From NCBI GenBank assembly GCA_018806915.1, contig JAGKQI010000104.1, positions 682,001-746,000 on the forward strand: DNA of 64,000 nucleotides. Reading direction: 5' to 3'. Positions within the stretch are counted from its first letter, which is position 1. Every line of letters begins with the position of its first letter. The notes below the pieces were generated by a model. The model had not been told where the DNA came from. It did no database searches and saw only the letters and a list, made by a program, of their open reading frames with translations. The DNA is from Phytophthora colocasiae (taxonomy: Eukaryota > Oomycota > Peronosporomycetes > Peronosporales > Peronosporaceae). Of this stretch, positions 1 to 10,159 are shown piece after piece. A program made the translations under genes and the position numbers.

Positions 1-852
1 GAAGCTCAATTTTACTGCCGTTGTCGACTACAGCAAATATCATGACGTCCGTATCGACAATCAGTTGGAAACCGATACACTGGTGCCCGATATTGTGGCA
101 TTACAGACACTGCAAGACTTCACCCGTTGGGCCAAGACTGGAGACCTCCTGCCGTACAAACCCGCCAACTTTTCCAAGATCCACGACTCTCTGAAAGACG
201 AGAATGGTGCATGGCTCGCGTACTCCATCTACCAGTTCAGTTTCATTTACAACACGACCGCCCTCGACGGTCTAACGCCGCCAGCCACCCCGGCAGATCT
301 GGTCAAGCCGGAATATGCTGGCAAAATTGCTTCGTCGTACCCTCACGATGACGATGCCGTTCTGTTCCTATACACCCGCTATGTCGACAAGTAAGGTTGG
401 GATTGGGTGTCCCGGCTCGCCCAGCAGAACGTCAGCTTCAACCGCGGCACGAACGTTGCCCGCGAACTTGTGACTGCAGGGACCAAGCCCATTGGGATCG
501 GCTCGAGTGTTCGTGGCAACGCGACCACATTTGTCACGGAAGGCACGGAGTTTCTCGGCTGGGGGCAGCGCATGGGGATTTTGTCGAAGGCTAGACACCC
601 AGCTGCCGCCAAGCTGTTCATGAACTGGATCGTGTCGGAGGAGGCCCAGACGTCGGTGGTGACGAACAGTGTGCGCACGGACATCAACACCAATAAGCCC
701 TGGGACGTTCCGGCGTCCAACATGGCCAACTTCCCGGGTTCATGGAGGATCGTGCGAAGGTAGAGGAGTGGAAGCAAACGTTCGCGCTGTACTTCGGCGA
801 GGTCCAGGGCAAGCCGTCACCCGGGTGGCTCGGTCTTCACCCGGGACAGTAA
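1..852 (+). pseudogene. Secreted bacterial-type solute-binding protein, copy 1 (broken, 5' end outside window)
   Basis: Family: extracellular solute-binding proteins of bacterial ABC importers (the iron/thiamine-type periplasmic binding fold), here a eukaryotic secreted version. The reading aligns collinearly with the intact copy at 13425-14486. Two lesions are visible. A TAA at 392-394 replaces the Tyr codon in the conserved stretch K-Y-G-W-D-W. A 1-base deletion near 737 shifts the frame before the motif F-M-E-D-R-A-K. After that shift the original frame runs to the family's usual C-terminus (L-H-P-G-Q) and stops at 850-852. The first ~60 residues, including the signal peptide, lie outside the window. 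The copy is tail-to-tail with copy 2, 151 bp away. Both lesions are single-base, so assembly error is possible, but two in one copy favours a real pseudogene. Confidence 0.85.
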
Positions 853-1650
853 GTCGTGCCTATCGTGGGAAATGATCACGTTGGGGAAATGGCCAATTGA
901 TTGCCAACGCACTTTTCAGTCATTCACAATTTGGGAACCGAGTTCAATTCTAGTAAAAAAAAAATTTTCACGAAATGCTTTGAGTCCTAGAAACTAGCAG
1001 AGATTACTGGCCCGGGTGTAGACCAAAGAAGCCAGGACTGAGTTCTCCCTGCACTTCACCGAAGTATAGAGCGAATGTCTGCTTCCACTGCTCCACCTTC
1101 GCACGGTCCTCCATGAACGTTGGGAAGTACGCCATGTTGGCTTCGGGTATGTCCCAAGGTTTGTTTTCGTTAATGTCCGTGCGTGGACTGTCGAACACCA
1201 CCGTCGTTTGAGCCTCTTGGGAAATAGCCCAGTTCATGAACAGCTTCGCAGCGGCAGGATGCTTGGCCTTCTTCAGAATTGCAAGACGCTGACCCCAGCT
1301 CAGGTAGTCCGTGCCGTTTCCTCCCACAAACACTCCGGCACCAGCCGTGGCCACACCAATCGAGTTCACTCCAGCACTGACAAGCTCACCGGCGACATTG
1401 GTGCCGCGGTTGAAGCTAACATTCTGCTGAGCGAGGCCAGCTAACCAATCCCACCCGTACTTCTCCACATAGAGAGTGTACAGGAACAACACCGCATCGT
1501 CATCGTGAGGGTACGACGAAGCAATTTTACCAGCATATTCTGGCTTCATCAGATCTGCTGGGGTAGCTGGTGGCGCTAGGCCGTTGAGGGTAGTCGAGTT
1601 GTAGATATAGCCGAACGTGAAGAGTGTACGTCAACCACGCCGAAGGATTA

Positions 1651-1688
1651 TAAATGGATCATATTCCGATCAAAACAAAAAAGGTCAA
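1651..1688 (+). repeat. MULE-1 left TIR core
   Basis: This 38-bp block begins TAAATGGATCAT and is the exact reverse complement of 3831-3868. Ten further bases lie between it and the target duplication. Confidence 0.92.
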
Positions 1689-1835
1689 TGACCAAATCCG
1701 TTGACCACTTCAAAAAACGTTGACCAAAGTTGATCGCCTAAGAATACGAACTTCATGAACATCATGTAACACCAGGCCACCAGGTAAGCCGTGACGGTAT
1801 GTGCTCACGAATATCCACATTGTAGTTTATTGACG

Positions 1836-3713
1836 CTATTCCAAGACTATAGATTCAGGGAGATTCACTGGCTCAATGTTTCGGCGGCGTGGACGCTGCT
1901 TGGCACGACACTTCGCCATGTCATCGATTCGATCGACGTGACGTTGGGAAAGGACTTGAATCATGGCGACGAAAGCGGGTAGTGATGGGTGGGGAGACGG
2001 CAACGCAGCGTTAATCTCACGATTGAACCGCTCTAGAGGATTATTGGTTCGACTAACCATGGCTTCATCGACGTCATGAACGTTCCAAACGCTCGGCTTG
2101 TAGGTTTTTAGCCAGGTTTTACGAAAATATGACCAGAATAACCCCCACCGGGACTCAGTGAAAGATACGTTCTTTTCCAAGCAGATACTGCGAACTTTGT
2201 CTTGTACATACCGGATGCCAGGACCTTCAATCTTATCGTGAGGAATGACGGTTAGCATGTCCAAAACTCCCTTCCTCATTGCAATAGCGGCTTCTCTCTC
2301 AGGTATTTGGAGCGCTTTCATCTTCCTTCGACATGCTTGTTTAAAGTGGAAGTAGCATCCCACAATATCCGCGTCTGGAAACTGCACTTGAGCAGCAGCT
2401 TGCAAGCCTTCCTCGAAGTCACAAACTACCGCACTTGGCTCAATTTTGTCATCTGCAGCCACATTCACTGCCTCCATCAAATGCCAATACGTATCTTGTG
2501 TTTTGGCGGTACACAGCGTGTAAAACACAGGTACAAATAGATCGGTCGCGTTATCAAATACCATCATAACTACACATTGGTAGAATGGCTGAGGTACGCA
2601 ACGAAAAGTCCCATCCAGAAACAGCGTAGTCCTCTTATACTTTAGCAGCTTGAGAAGCTCTGGATGAGCCCACCCAACCAAGCGTTCCAGCGTAGATCCA
2701 TTCATGTAGGATCTGTAGAATTGGAAAAATGGCTGCCTGCTACCTGGTACCAGTGATAGCGGAGGGATTTCCACTACACCATGCAGGTCTGCACCGAAAT
2801 GGCTTCGCCGAGTCCGATGTACACGCTGGATTACTTGTTCGCGTGTAAGTCCATACTGAACTAAAGACTGCGATTCAGGGTAGAAGTCATCGCGTATTAG
2901 CTTCCAAATACGTTCCGGAGTAAGATCCATTCGTGTCAGGGCCATAGTATCAGTAGCCTCTTCCATATCTTCACTCACATCCAGTCCCGGCGGCAATGTG
3001 GCACGATGGCCACGCTGACACGTGTGCTCATCGCGAAACTCGTACTCGTTCTTCTTGTGAATAAAGTGCAGTTTCGCTTTGCATTTTGCGCTTCTATACG
3101 CGCTACACCTGTACGACGTCCTAATGTCGGACTGGTTGTAGCGTGTAAATGCGTGTCCAGCGGCATGCAACACAGTATGCCTGCGCCTGGTAGGTGCCGC
3201 ACTTACTTCAACAGGTGCTGCTGTCGTGGTCGGGTATAGCCTAGGATGAGTAGGTATTGTCAGCAGATCGCCATCGGTATTACTTGAGCGAGGAGGGCTG
3301 CTTAGACTTGCTTGACGTTCAATCCCCGAACTGCTACTTGGGCGTCGCCCACGCCTGGAATTCCGACTCCGGCTCCTGCCTCGACCACGTCCAGAGCTCC
3401 GGCTTCTGCTTCGTTCGGAACTCCGGCTCCTGCGTCGGCGTTGCTCACGCCTGGTATTCCGACTCCGGCTCCTGCTTCGTTCAAAACTGCGGCTCCTGCA
3501 TCGGTGTCGCCCATGCCCAGAACTCCGGCTTCGGTTTCGGTTTCGATCATGTTGAGGGTTCGAGCTCCGACTCGAGAGGCTTCTGCGCTCTGAGCTCCTG
3601 CTTCGACCTGAACGCTTTCTAAGTGAGTACTGCTGGCTGGCGTGAGTGTCAGCGGATGACGGGGGAGATAGTTCCAGCGTCGATACTGAAGACGGGGAGC
3701 CTTCTTGCTGCAT
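1836..3713 (-). CDS. MULE transposase with N-terminal RS domain
   Basis: About 625 residues from the ATG at 3711-3713; the frame is open a further 57 codons upstream, but that stretch includes TIR sequence, so I prefer this start. Residues ~31-125 are packed with Arg-Ser dipeptides. Residues ~179-236 form a Cys/His module of FLYWCH/WRKY-like type (C203, C211, H230, C232). Residues ~362-460 are the MULE domain, with candidate catalytic acids D367 (in L-F-L-D-G-T-F) and D432 (in V-C-D-F-E-E). The third acid is the Glu in N-N-P-L-E-R-F-N-R, near residue 578. The C-H motif C-Y-F-H-F-K is also present. The reading frame is uninterrupted, so the protein could be active. It is related to the broken transposase at 11132-13095, which lacks the RS domain. 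Confidence 0.9.
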   Translation of the reverse strand: MQQEGSPSSVSTLELSPPSSADTHASQQYSLRKRSGRSRSSERRSLSSRSSNPQHDRNRNRSRSSGHGRHRCRSRSFERSRSRSRNTRREQRRRRSRSSERSRSRSSGRGRGRSRSRNSRRGRRPSSSSGIERQASLSSPPRSSNTDGDLLTIPTHPRLYPTTTAAPVEVSAAPTRRRHTVLHAAGHAFTRYNQSDIRTSYRCSAYRSAKCKAKLHFIHKKNEYEFRDEHTCQRGHRATLPPGLDVSEDMEEATDTMALTRMDLTPERIWKLIRDDFYPESQSLVQYGLTREQVIQRVHRTRRSHFGADLHGVVEIPPLSLVPGSRQPFFQFYRSYMNGSTLERLVGWAHPELLKLLKYKRTTLFLDGTFRCVPQPFYQCVVMMVFDNATDLFVPVFYTLCTAKTQDTYWHLMEAVNVAADDKIEPSAVVCDFEEGLQAAAQVQFPDADIVGCYFHFKQACRRKMKALQIPEREAAIAMRKGVLDMLTVIPHDKIEGPGIRYVQDKVRSICLEKNVSFTESRWGLFWSYFRKTWLKTYKPSVWNVHDVDEAMVSRTNNPLERFNREINAALPSPHPSLPAFVAMIQVLSQRHVDRIDDMAKCRAKQRPRRRNIEPVNLPESIVLE

Positions 3714-3830
3714 AGTGGGTCGGAGGGAGTGGGTAAGAAGGAGTGTGGGGCACAGAGCCAAAGATGGAATGTCGGTCCAGGTCAACCAATAGATTTGACC
3801 AAATCCCTTGACCAGTGCAAAATTATGGGG

Positions 3831-3868
3831 TTGACCTTTTTTGTTTTGATCGGAATATGATCCATTTA
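3831..3868 (-). repeat. MULE-1 right TIR core
   Basis: Exact inverted copy of 1651-1688. The outermost bases of this end read GTAGAC-TTTTAAA inward and resemble the left end of MULE-2 (GTAGAT-TTTTAAA). Confidence 0.92.
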
Positions 3869-4328
3869 AAAGTCTACCAACCACGCTCCATTCTTGTCCT
3901 TCAACGAGCTGTGAATCTTGGAAAAGTTGGCAGGTTTGTATGGCAGAAGGTCGCCAGTCCTGGCCCAGCGAGTGTAGTCCTGCAGTGTTTGCAGCGACAC
4001 GACGTCGGGGACGAGTGTATCAGTCTCCAACTGGTTGTCGATACGCACGTTGTGGTACTTGCTATAGTCAACGACAAGCGTGAAGTTCAGCCTTGGAAAA
4101 CGCTGCGTAAATGCTTCGTGAAGACCGTCTTGCTGCGTAGGGGTGTCACCTCCGTGGTAGAGGACGAGGTTGCCACCTTCTTCCATGGCGTCAGCGTAGA
4201 GCTGGTCGAGGGTCTTGGTCTCCTCGTCGGACTGGGATACGACTCCAGAGGAGAAGAGAGTGCAAACTAACAGGAGCCGAGCGAACAACTGCATGGTGGT
4301 TTGTAGTCGGTAACTTGGGCAGGAGAAC

Positions 4329-4345
4329 GAAAGTTGTAAAATGAC
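4329..4345 (-). promoter_or_regulatory. Initiator-like element upstream of solute-binding copy 2
   Basis: Minus strand reads GTCATTTTACAACTTTC about 35-50 bp before the ATG at 4294. It matches the oomycete initiator core (TCATT) followed by the flanking region (CAACTTTC), and a near-identical block precedes the intact copy at 14486. Its role is inferred from the published oomycete consensus. Confidence 0.6.
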
Positions 4346-4560
4346 TTAACCAACAACAAGACGGCAAACGGTGTATCATTTCTTTTTGTGTGGAAGGCAC
4401 GATGCACGGACATACATGTACGATCATACCGCCATTTCATTTTCATGTCCCTGGAGAAGGGAATGGAGTCCATTATGGACTCACCAATATTGTGCCTCCT
4501 GGGTAATCGTCTGCGACCAGGTCGTGCCGCCATTGTTGACGCAGAAAGAGTTGCAGCAAA

Positions 4561-4764
4561 CAGGAAATTGAAGTTGGTTATTCCTGCTACTACCTGCTAC
4601 TACTGTACTTGGCTTGACTATTGAAGGTTTGATTGTGATTGTGAATTGTTTGAATTCGAATGCTAATCATAATCATATCTGGAAAGTAAGTCCCCGGAGG
4701 GACTCGAACGCCTGCCAAGTGCGTAGCTTTGTGGTGCGTACACCAGTGGACCACCAGGAGGTCC
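4561..4764 (-). mobile_element. SINE-like repeat with tRNA-like head (copy S1)
   Basis: On the minus strand the 75-nt head (4764-4690) has a good pol III A box (TGGTCCACTGG) and B box (GTTCGAGTC) at tRNA-like spacing. The acceptor stem pairs only 5 of 7 and the T stem is poor, so it is not a working tRNA. A body follows whose 3' part (AATAGTCAAGCCAAGTA to ...TTCAATTTCCTG) recurs at 23476-23530 and 28866-28920. A second head of the same sequence lies at 15034-15107. This combination fits a tRNA-derived SINE family, of a kind reported in Phytophthora. No poly-A or target duplication was found. Confidence 0.6.
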
Positions 4765-4888
4765 TGGAGTTGCAGCAAACAGGTACCAGTACGCTTACGG
4801 TCTCAAGTCGAGAGTACCGGAGCAGAACAAAACCAGCGCCAGCAATGCATAATCATACACCACAAACACTGTGTACTACATGTAGTAT

Positions 4889-5110
4889 TGTGAACAACGG
4901 CAGTTGGCGTCTGTCGTGTTCCAAGTTTCTCTTCGCAGTTGAAGTGGTGACTTGTTAATGCTGAGTCTCGTCGCAGAGTATATTTACGTTTAGTATTGTA
5001 TACTGTAGCCTACTGATAACAGAGACTGCGCTCAGTCGTAGTTCTCTCGCAATCCCAATTGTGCTGAGTGGGCGAGCAGTTGTTTGTGTCTTCTGTGCCT
5101 AAAGCTAACA
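4889..5110 (+). repeat. Copia-1 5' LTR
   Basis: 222 bp from TGTGAACAACGG to GCTAACA. It is identical to the 3' LTR apart from the absence of 7 bp (TTTCGGA or an equivalent register) after GTGGTGA. Confidence 0.93.
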
Positions 5111-5177
5111 GGTACTGAGCCCAAGCGTTCGAAGACCGTGAGAACTAACACTCTCAGGCTTCAGTGTTGCCTTCTCT

Positions 5178-6892
5178 ATGGCGACACCACAGACAAGTAC
5201 TGCTGCCTCGTCAGCAAGTAACACCTCGATGGTGGGGACAACGGCCGCTGAAAGCGTTGGACCAAATGTTGCGAGTTCAGCTAGTGTTGCATCGGTAGCT
5301 TCTACTGGAGTGTTTGGTACTACTGGGAGCAACATGTCCGGTGGATTTACGTTTTCAAGTGTCATGACGGGTGGACAAGCAACAATACCACTACCCGTGG
5401 TAATGGGGTCTCAATCTTCTGTGGCTAGTGTTGGGGCCACGGGCATACCGTCCTTTACAACGTTGCCTGGTACTGGAATGGCGCACAGTTATGGATTTCC
5501 TACTGGTATGTATGGCTCAGGAGCAATTGGTACTCATTTTAGTCGCCCCGTTGGAAGTGGTGGAGGTGGAATTAAGGACATCTCGAACAAACCTCCTGTA
5601 ATGAAGAGCAGTTTTGACCTTTACGCGGTACAGCTGAAGACGTATTTGACTCGCTTAGGTTTGTGGAGTTTGATTGACGGTACGGAGATACGTCCACTCT
5701 ACGATGTAAACCTGCAAGCTGATTTTGACGCACGGGATAATGCTGCTCGAGAGGCAATTTTACGTGGTATCCCTGAGGTAGACGCGGAGTTAATATGCCA
5801 CGAGGTTTCTGCGAAGGATATGTGGATTCGCTTTGAGAACAAGCAGACCAAGCGAGCGTATGCAAACTACAGTTTTGCTCGTGAACAGCTATACTCGAGT
5901 AAGTACAATCGTGATTTGGAAATGACTGATTGGCTTCGAGATATCCAGTTGAAGCGTAGAGAACTTTCACATTATGGGAAAGTGATAAGTGACGAAGAGT
6001 TTGCTGAAATTCTTCTGGCCAATGTGACTCGGACACACCGAGACGTTGTGCGTCAGTTCTCACGCCACTATGCTGCACTTGCCTTTCCTGGAACTCATCT
6101 GATGCCACCCACATCCGCGCAAGTAATGAATGCTCTCCTTGCGGAGGAGGCTCTGGACGAGAATGTTGCGGATGATCCTAGGGCGATTGTAAGCGAAAGA
6201 CGAATTCTGGAGCTGATAGTGGAGGAAATAGCAAGAAGAAACGTCGAGGGAGATACAAGGCAAAGCAGAAGAACAAGGATGGGAATTCTGGTAAAACCAA
6301 GAAAGTTGTTTGCTGGAAGTGCGGTGAGCAGGGCCACATTAGGCCTAACTGCCCTAACGAGAAATCTGATGATAATTCTCAAAACCAGAAACAGTCTGCA
6401 GGTATGGAAGCTAAGCGTTGGCAGAATAAGCAAGGAGGTGAAGATAAAAGTGGAAAGAAGAGTGTTGATGCATTGACAGTGCGCAAGATTGGTGCGACTG
6501 CTGTAGGCACTTGTTCTCGGAAGTCTGGAATGACGGAGTGGGTTCTGGATACAGCAACTGACGTACATGTCTGTACTGACATGAGCTTGTTGGCCAACCC
6601 ACAGCGAGATAATGAACACCTTTTTCTCGACTTCGATGGTCAACCGAAAGGAGAACGGCTGGTTGGTGATGTGCGAGTTATTGTGACCAATTTAAACGGA
6701 AACCAAGAGGAAGTTTTGACTCTGATTGGTACTGTTCATACGCCTACTGGACTGGATAACCTGTTGAGTTCTCACTTACTTGAAGAACATGGGTGGAAAA
6801 TGGCTTTCGAACGGGAGAATGGAATAGCCTGCTGCTACCTGATGAAAAATGAAGTGAAGCTCAGACTGGAGAAGAAACGAGGTCGTTATTGA
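5178..6892 (+). pseudogene. Copia-1 gag and protease region (frameshifted)
   Basis: The first frame (5178 to about 6180) encodes a Ser/Gly/Thr-rich N-terminus and a Copia-type gag core (residues ~130-330). A 1-base shift near 6175-6185 moves the downstream coding into another frame. That frame holds a Lys/Arg-rich stretch, the zinc knuckle C-W-K-C-x4-H-x4-C (about 6311-6352) and the protease segment. The protease active site reads V-L-D-T-A-T where most Copia proteases have D-S/T-G. This frame stops at 6890-6892. The shift is in the -1 direction and has no Ty1-type heptamer, so I read it as a mutation rather than programmed frameshifting. Confidence 0.8.
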
Positions 6893-6954
6893 CTACAAGC
6901 GAGATCCTGTGGAGATCGTGAAGTACATATTATCTCGCAAGCAGCTAAACGGGA

Positions 6955-9912
6955 TACAAGCGCTCTTGAGAGATGGCACCTTCGGTATGCTCATCTGAAT
7001 TATCCAGCATTGCGACAAATGATTTCGCATGAGGAAGAAGCCACTACTGTTGCGATGAGCCACGTGAAGTGGTTGCTGGCCCAAGGGCACAGAGTCGAAG
7101 TATTCTCGTGTGACCGAGGAAAGGAGCTGATAAATAAACGGATGAAAGCATTTCTCAGGGCGGAAGGAGTAGAGTTCTTGTGGACAAATGCTTACAGTCC
7201 TGAGGAAAATGGGCTTGTCGAAAAGATGAACGGCGTCTTGTTGTCACGCGTACGTAGTTTGCTGACAACTGCAAACCAGACCTGTTATGGGGTGAAGCTT
7301 TTACGTTTGCGGTGGAAGTAGTGATTGTAAGTCCGTCTCGAGGCCTAGATGGTGACACACCTTACGCGCGACGATTTGGTGAGAAGCCATACGTTGGAAT
7401 CATGCGTGTGTGGGGATGTGTTGTGCACGAGTTCACGCCCAAGGTGCTACGCACTAACAAGCTGGAGAATCCTGGTAAATTGGGTCTTTTCCTTGGATTC
7501 GCGAAAAACTCAGAAGGGTTTCGCATTTTGAATCTACGAAATGGAGATATTAATGAGAGACGTTCGGTGGAGTTTGATGAGAGCTGGACCGTGGAGTGTT
7601 CATATGTGGAGCATTTATTGGCAAATCGGTACCAGCGTGGACATTACAGTCTTCCGCATGTGATTCCGTTGGTTCGACTTCCTGTTATGGCAGCAGTGAC
7701 TCGTAATGAGTTGGCTGCACCTCCTGCAAAACGTCAACGTCTTGCAAATGCACACGGTAGTGGACAACTTAGTGGTGTGGTAGAGCAGTCTCCGGTTAGT
7801 GCGGGGAATCCTGTGGCTAAACCGTCGAGCTTGTCTCCAGCGAGAGTGCCTTTGTCTGATGCTCGGCTGTCACCGTTAGATGTACCGCAACGCCAGGTTG
7901 AGTACTTTGAGTACGACCAGCTACATAATGGAGGCAGCGATCTCGAGGAAGATTTGGGTGAGCCTAACAGCCTCTCAATGCCTCAACGAGAGCTGCGAGA
8001 CTCTGTTGAAGTGCAGAATGCTGATGATGAAGATGTGGAGGAGGGAGTTGAAGGTGTTATAGCTTCGGGTGAACCAATGGAAAGATATCAAAGCTCAGTG
8101 GGAGATAATGAGTCTAGAAGTGAACATGGGAGTGACTCAGATTATCGTGACGTCTTTGAAGAAGAGAGTGATGAAGAGTTTGTTGCTGGAGAATCGTTTC
8201 GGCGCTCATCACGAATTCGCAGACCCAATGTCCGCATGAAAGACTATGAGTTAGAGTTGCCAGAGAGTCTGGTGATCCAGGCCATGCATGCAGTGATGGA
8301 TCCAGTCTCAGTGCAAGCAGCTTTGGATGCGCCGGATGCAGAACAGTGGATTGAAGCTCTGAACAAAGAGTAAAGTGAAACGTTGAGAAATAAAACATGG
8401 GAGCTAGTGGAGAAACCAGAGGACGTGAAGGTGTTGACCAGTAGATGGGTGTTTGTGCGTAAGCGCAATGCTCAAGGCCAAGTTGAGAGACATCGAGCCC
8501 GGATAACTATTAGGGGCTGCCAACAAAAGTACGGCTTGGACTTCTGGGAGACTTACGCTCCGGTGGTGTGTATGGAAGCAGTAAGATTGATTCTTCTGCT
8601 GGCTCTACACTACAACTTAGAGTGCCGTCACATTGACTTTGTGACAGCTTTTCTCAACGGGCCCATTGATGCAGAGATTTACATGAAGCAACCAGAATTC
8701 TTTGACGATGGAACTGGGCGAGTGTGTAAATTGCTTCGGAGCCTGTATGGTTTGAAACAGGCACCGCGGATGTGGTACCAGACACTTGACAATTATTTGA
8801 AGGAGTGTGGCTTTAAGCGATCAAAGATGGATGGAGGCATTTACTATCGCTGGGTTGACAGTAGCCCTATCTTTCTGACTCTCTACGTGGATGACATTGT
8901 GATTGCTGCGTCTGCGGAGAACACCAAGCTGGTGTTGACTGAACTGGCCAATAAGTTTCAAGTGAAGGACCTAGGAAACGTGAACCACTTACTATCGATG
9001 GAAATTAAGTACATCCCAGGTCTATCGCTGACAATTTCTCAGCGAGGATACATTGGAAGAATTCTTGAACGGTTCGAGATGGACAAATGCAAGCCCATGC
9101 CAACGCCACAGGCCAAGGGCAATCTTCCTCTTCCTGGTGACCCTGACAGAGAAGTGGTATGCGTGAATAGCAATCCGGACATGGACTATCAATGCATTGT
9201 AGGTTCGTTGCAGTATCTGGTGAGTTGTTCTCGGCCAGATATCGCCAATGCAGTGCGAACACTTGGCAAATTCCTTACCTGTTTCACGAAGGAGCATGAA
9301 GTGATGGCAAAACGTGTTCTGCGATATCTGCAAGATACACGCGACTATGGTTTGGTATGGATCAAGCCAATACCGAGAGGAATACGATTGGTGGCCTATG
9401 CTGATGCTGACTTAGGAAACGAGAAGGATGATCGTAAGTATATCACTGGCTACGCCCTTCAGCTCAATGGCTGCACTTTCGCCTACAAGAGTAAAAAGCA
9501 GTCGATCATGACGGATGATACTTGCAGTGCTGAATTTGTGGCTGCTAGTGAGTGTTCAACTATGATCATGTGGACGCACAATTTGTGCAAAGAGCTGATG
9601 CTCCGACGGACAGAGCAAACAGTCCTGTACGAGGACAACCAAGCAACTATCAAAGTGATGGGAGAAGTGAGCAGTGGATACAAAGTTCGAAGTGTGGATT
9701 TGAAATTTCATAAGGTTAGGGACTTTGTGGAACGCAAGGTGTTCCGTGTGGAGTACTGCCCAAGTAAAGATAACTTGGCAGACATTTTTACTAAGCCGCT
9801 AGGCCCACAGCAGTTCTGTAAACTGCGTCAAGCTCTCAACGTGGTGCCAGTGCAGACCCAGGAGTCGTTGCACGCGGCTAGCGATGTGGAAACTGTGGAT
9901 GAGACTCTGTAA
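6955..9912 (+). pseudogene. Copia-1 integrase-RT-RNase H region (deleted, frameshifted, nonsense)
   Basis: The GAG-pre-integrase motif R-W-H-L-R-Y-A-H-L (about 6970) runs directly into the second half of the integrase core. The second catalytic Asp is in C-D-R-G-K-E and the Glu in E-N-G-L-V-E-K-M. The stretch carrying the rest of the HHCC domain and the first Asp is missing. A frameshift lies near 7280, just before G-E-A-F-T-F-A. A TAA at 8371-8373 interrupts the frame at the start of the RT domain. RT then continues with Y-V-D-D near 8886. RNase H (D-A-D-L-G-N, then a conserved E and D) runs to the typical F-T-K-P-L end. The element cannot make its own integrase. Confidence 0.85.
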
Positions 9913-9925
9913 CACGAAGTGGGAG

Positions 9926-10154
9926 TGTGAACAACGGCAGTTGGCGTCTGTCGTGTTCCAAGTTTCTCTTCGCAGTTGAAGTGGTGATTTCGGACTTGTT
10001 AATGCTGAGTCTCGTCGCAGAGTATATTTACGTTTAGTATTGTATACTGTAGCCTACTGATAACAGAGACTGCGCTCAGTCGTAGTTCTCTCGCAATCCC
10101 AATTGTGCTGAGTGGGCGAGCAGTTGTTTGTGTCTTCTGTGCCTAAAGCTAACA
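9926..10154 (+). repeat. Copia-1 3' LTR
   Basis: 229 bp with the same ends as the 5' LTR and one extra 7-bp block. It is followed directly by the target duplication AGTAT. Confidence 0.93.
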
Positions 10155-10159
10155 AGTAT

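Larger units (their letters stand above)
1641..3877 (-). mobile_element. MULE-1, Mutator-like DNA transposon with intact transposase
   Basis: A 2,237-bp element with a 9-bp target duplication (CAACCACGC). Long terminal inverted repeats contain a perfect 38-bp block (1651-1688 against 3831-3868), with imperfect outer ends of 9-10 bp. It holds one long transposase frame on the minus strand. The 9-bp duplication and long TIRs are hallmarks of the Mutator superfamily. Because the target site is known exactly from the interrupted gene, the element boundaries are well defined. The shared TIR block is identical at both ends, which suggests a recent insertion. A sibling of almost the same length lies at 11060-13294. 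Confidence 0.9.
1004..4294 (-). pseudogene. Solute-binding protein, copy 2, split by a MULE insertion
   Basis: The 5' part (4294 down to about 3878) encodes a signal peptide starting M-Q-L-F-A and the first ~138 residues. The 3' part (about 1640 down to 1004) encodes the rest, to the same L-H-P-G-Q end as the other copies. Between them lies a 2.24 kb Mutator-like element, and the 9-bp target sequence CAACCACGC is present on both sides (1632-1640 and 3878-3886). Besides the insertion, the 3' part carries a 2-base deletion near 1622-1625, between T-Y and F-T-F-G-Y, so excision alone would not restore the frame. The promoter-like motif upstream of the ATG is still present. The split is directly visible; the solute bound is unknown. 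Confidence 0.88.
4889..10154 (+). mobile_element. Copia-1 LTR retrotransposon (complete ends, dead coding region)
   Basis: A 5,266-bp element with 222/229-bp LTRs, TG...CA ends and a perfect 5-bp target duplication AGTAT (4884-4888 and 10155-10159). A purine-rich tract (GAAGTGGGAG) sits just before the 3' LTR. The domain order gag, protease, integrase, RT, RNase H identifies Ty1/Copia. The polyprotein carries at least two frameshifts, one internal deletion and one nonsense codon, yet the LTRs differ by only one 7-bp indel. Confidence 0.93.

Noticed and set aside
386..400. Splice donor (AAGTAAGG) that would remove the stop in solute-binding copy 1
   Set aside because: The alignment with the intact copy is continuous through this point and no acceptor keeps the protein collinear.
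4690..4764. Functional tRNA gene
   Set aside because: The A and B boxes are good, but the acceptor and T stems pair poorly. A second copy with the same defects is joined to a repeat body, so a SINE head is the better reading.
6170..6190. Ty1-like programmed frameshift in Copia-1
   Set aside because: The needed shift is -1, while Ty1 uses +1 at CUU-AGG-C. The element also has other random lesions.
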